A DNA stretch of 64,000 bases from assembly GCF_900230215.1 (NCBI RefSeq), contig NZ_LT907982.1, forward strand, positions 496,001-560,000, in the 5' to 3' direction. Of this stretch, positions 63,021 to 64,000 are shown one piece after another. A program made the position numbers and the translations under genes. The stretch is from Jatrophihabitans sp. GAS493 (GTDB taxonomy: Bacteria; Actinomycetota; Actinomycetes; Mycobacteriales; Jatrophihabitantaceae). The notes beneath the pieces are model-generated. The model was not told where the DNA came from and did no database searches. It saw only the letters and a program-made list of their open reading frames with translations. How positions within the stretch are numbered: position 1 is the stretch's first letter; each line of letters starts with the position of its first letter.

Positions 63021-63610
63021 TACTGCTTGCGCCCCAGCCACCCGGCCAGCCGGGCGTAGGCACCGGCCTCGTCCGGCACCTCGATGACCGTGTCGAACGG
63101 CATCTCAGGATCCTGCCGCGCCTCGGCCGGAACGGCCATCCGACCGATTCCCAACGCCAGTTCGGCCAGCTCCGGCGCCCCTTCACTGGGCTGGCCGGTG
63201 GCCACCGCCAGGTCCCAGCCGTGCGTCAGGATCTCCATGACGTAGCCCCCGAGCGCGATCCGGCCGGGCACCACGCCCCACGGCACCTTGGCCATCGCAT
63301 CGAGCGTCGACTCCGGCGACCACACCGCCACCGTGCGCAGCCGCGCCTGCCGGAACTCGGCCAGCAGCTGCTCGTCGGGGACACCGTAGATCTGCGGCTC
63401 GACATCGTCACAGTCGCCGCCCCGGCCGACGTGCGCGATGCGGTTCATCCCGCCGATCATGTGCCCGACCAGGGTGCGGACGTCGTACTCGTCGCACGGG
63501 GTGGGGAGGCCGAACTGCTCCGGACGGATACCGGCCACCGTCAGCTCCGTCTGGGCGGTCGCCTGGGCGTAGGGAAGTCGGGGATCGAAGGTGGTCAGCT
63601 GTGCGGTCAT
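63020..63610 (-). CDS. TIGR03086 family metal-binding protein (DinB/mycothiol isomerase fold)
   Basis: 196 residues. FGLPTPCDEYDVRTLVGHMIGG and GYVMEILTHGWDLAVATGQP contain the His residues of a four-helix bundle metal site, as in TIGR03086 and mycothiol-dependent maleylpyruvate isomerases. Function of this branch is not established; many are thought to use mycothiol. Divergent from a WYL-type regulator, with a 27-bp palindrome in the shared promoter. Confidence 0.88.
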   Translation of the reverse strand: MTAQLTTFDPRLPYAQATAQTELTVAGIRPEQFGLPTPCDEYDVRTLVGHMIGGMNRIAHVGRGGDCDDVEPQIYGVPDEQLLAEFRQARLRTVAVWSPESTLDAMAKVPWGVVPGRIALGGYVMEILTHGWDLAVATGQPSEGAPELAELALGIGRMAVPAEARQDPEMPFDTVIEVPDEAGAYARLAGWLGRKQ

Positions 63611-63690
63611 GGGATTCTCCTGAGATCTCTGAGTGATTGGCTGCTGCGCTCTACATCGCTGTCGGTTCGACGAGATCCATATTGGTTGCC

Positions 63691-63717
63691 AATACTTGAC
63701 ACGTGATGTCAGGTATT
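63691..63717. promoter_or_regulatory. 27-bp near-perfect palindrome, candidate operator
   Basis: AATAC-T-TGACA-CGTGA-TGTCA-G-GTATT is symmetric at all arm positions except one, centred on 63704. TTGACA (63696-63701) inside it would be a -35 element for the regulator, so binding would block transcription. Just outside is a second small dyad ATTGG-TTG-CCAAT (63681-63693). Confidence 0.7.
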
Positions 63718-63734
63718 GATGCCACTATTGAGGC

Positions 63735-64000
63735 ATGAGAGCTGACCGGTTGCTGGCGATCCTGCTCACCCTGCAGGGGCGCGGAATGGTCTCCGCGCGC
63801 GAGCTAGCGCAGCGGCTGGAGGTCTCCACGCGCACCATCTACCGCGACGTCGACGCGCTGAGCGCCGCCGGGGTGCCGGTCTACTGCGAGCAGGGTCGCT
63901 CCGGCGGGGTGCGCCTGCTCGACGGCTACCAGGCGAAGGTTCCGGCGCTCACCCCGGAGGAGTCGATGTCTCTCTTCGTCCTCACCTCGCAGCGCACGCA
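63735..64000 (+). CDS. HTH/WYL-type (YafY-like) transcriptional regulator, N-terminal part
   Basis: ATG 63735; only the first 88 residues are in the window. MRADRLLAILLTLQGRG, ELAQRLEVSTRTIYRDVDAL and GVPVYCEQGRSGGVRLLDGY are the DeoR-like winged helix that precedes a WYL domain. Likely autorepressed through the adjacent palindrome and controlling the divergent TIGR03086 gene. The cut is at the window edge. Confidence 0.88.
   Translation, partial: MRADRLLAILLTLQGRGMVSARELAQRLEVSTRTIYRDVDALSAAGVPVYCEQGRSGGVRLLDGYQAKVPALTPEESMSLFVLTSQRT

Overview
The window is a GC-rich chromosomal segment of an actinobacterium. The evidence is the fhaA-fhaB-pstP-rodA-pbpA-pknB cell-division and signalling cluster next to a tRNA-Leu, an ECF42-type sigma factor paired with a DGPF protein, a DUF222/HNH (13E12-type) gene, an antigen-85-like esterase, a TIGR03086 protein, many GTG starts and many 1-14 nt gene overlaps. 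It looks related to the Frankiales/Jatrophihabitantales/Mycobacteriales group, but I cannot place it lower. I see no rRNA, CRISPR array, integrase, transposase or prophage.

Layout. 1-5.7 kb: the end of a secreted TAP-like hydrolase, tRNA-Ser(UGA), the DGPF/ECF42 pair with a candidate self-promoter, a phosphofructokinase, a DHA2 exporter and DUF2630. 5.7-9.8 kb: a tightly coupled esterase-exporter-glycosyltransferase operon whose middle gene appears to start at CTG. 10-15.3 kb: a LolA-like/ABC exporter operon divergent from an OmpR-type two-component system. 15.3-23.4 kb: the PknB cluster, with no pknA between pbpA and pknB, then tRNA-Leu(CAG). 23.5-29.7 kb: an acyl-CoA catabolic operon (acd-accD-accE-like-maoC-citE-like-scoA-scoB) resembling the mycobacterial leucine-catabolism cluster but without a biotin-carboxylase gene; it is divergent from a MerR regulator across two interlocking palindromes.

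29.7-40.7 kb: an unknown protein, a DUF222/HNH gene bracketed by two copies of a 23-bp palindromic repeat, and a three-gene operon made of a carboxylate-amine ligase/circularly permuted ATP-grasp fusion, an NAGGN-type glutamine amidotransferase and an S9 peptidase. Divergent from that operon is an ADP-ribosylglycohydrolase fused to a phosphatase-like domain that has lost its catalytic residues. 40.7-46.6 kb: an IclR regulator and a histidine-utilisation operon (hutU, M20 amidohydrolase, hutF, hutH) with no hutI in it. 46.6-52.1 kb: a phosphopantetheinyl transferase, a truncated hemoglobin, a second S9 peptidase, a frameshifted secreted lipase and an HxlR regulator. 52.2-57 kb: a DHA2 exporter, a lactate-monooxygenase-like flavoenzyme, a zinc metallopeptidase and a Tat-exported protein. 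57-64 kb: a DUF3516 helicase, a TetR/QsdR-like regulator, an MFS protein with a large repeat domain inserted before its last helix, a TIGR03086 protein and the start of a WYL-type regulator.

The best candidate for an undescribed system is the ligase-amidotransferase-peptidase operon (32.0-38.3 kb), which looks like a variant amidated-peptide pathway. Next are the MFS with exact 56/28-residue repeats, the esterase-exporter-glycosyltransferase operon, and the ADP-ribosylglycohydrolase with a dead phosphatase domain. All family names are from reading motifs and from memory; no searches were run.
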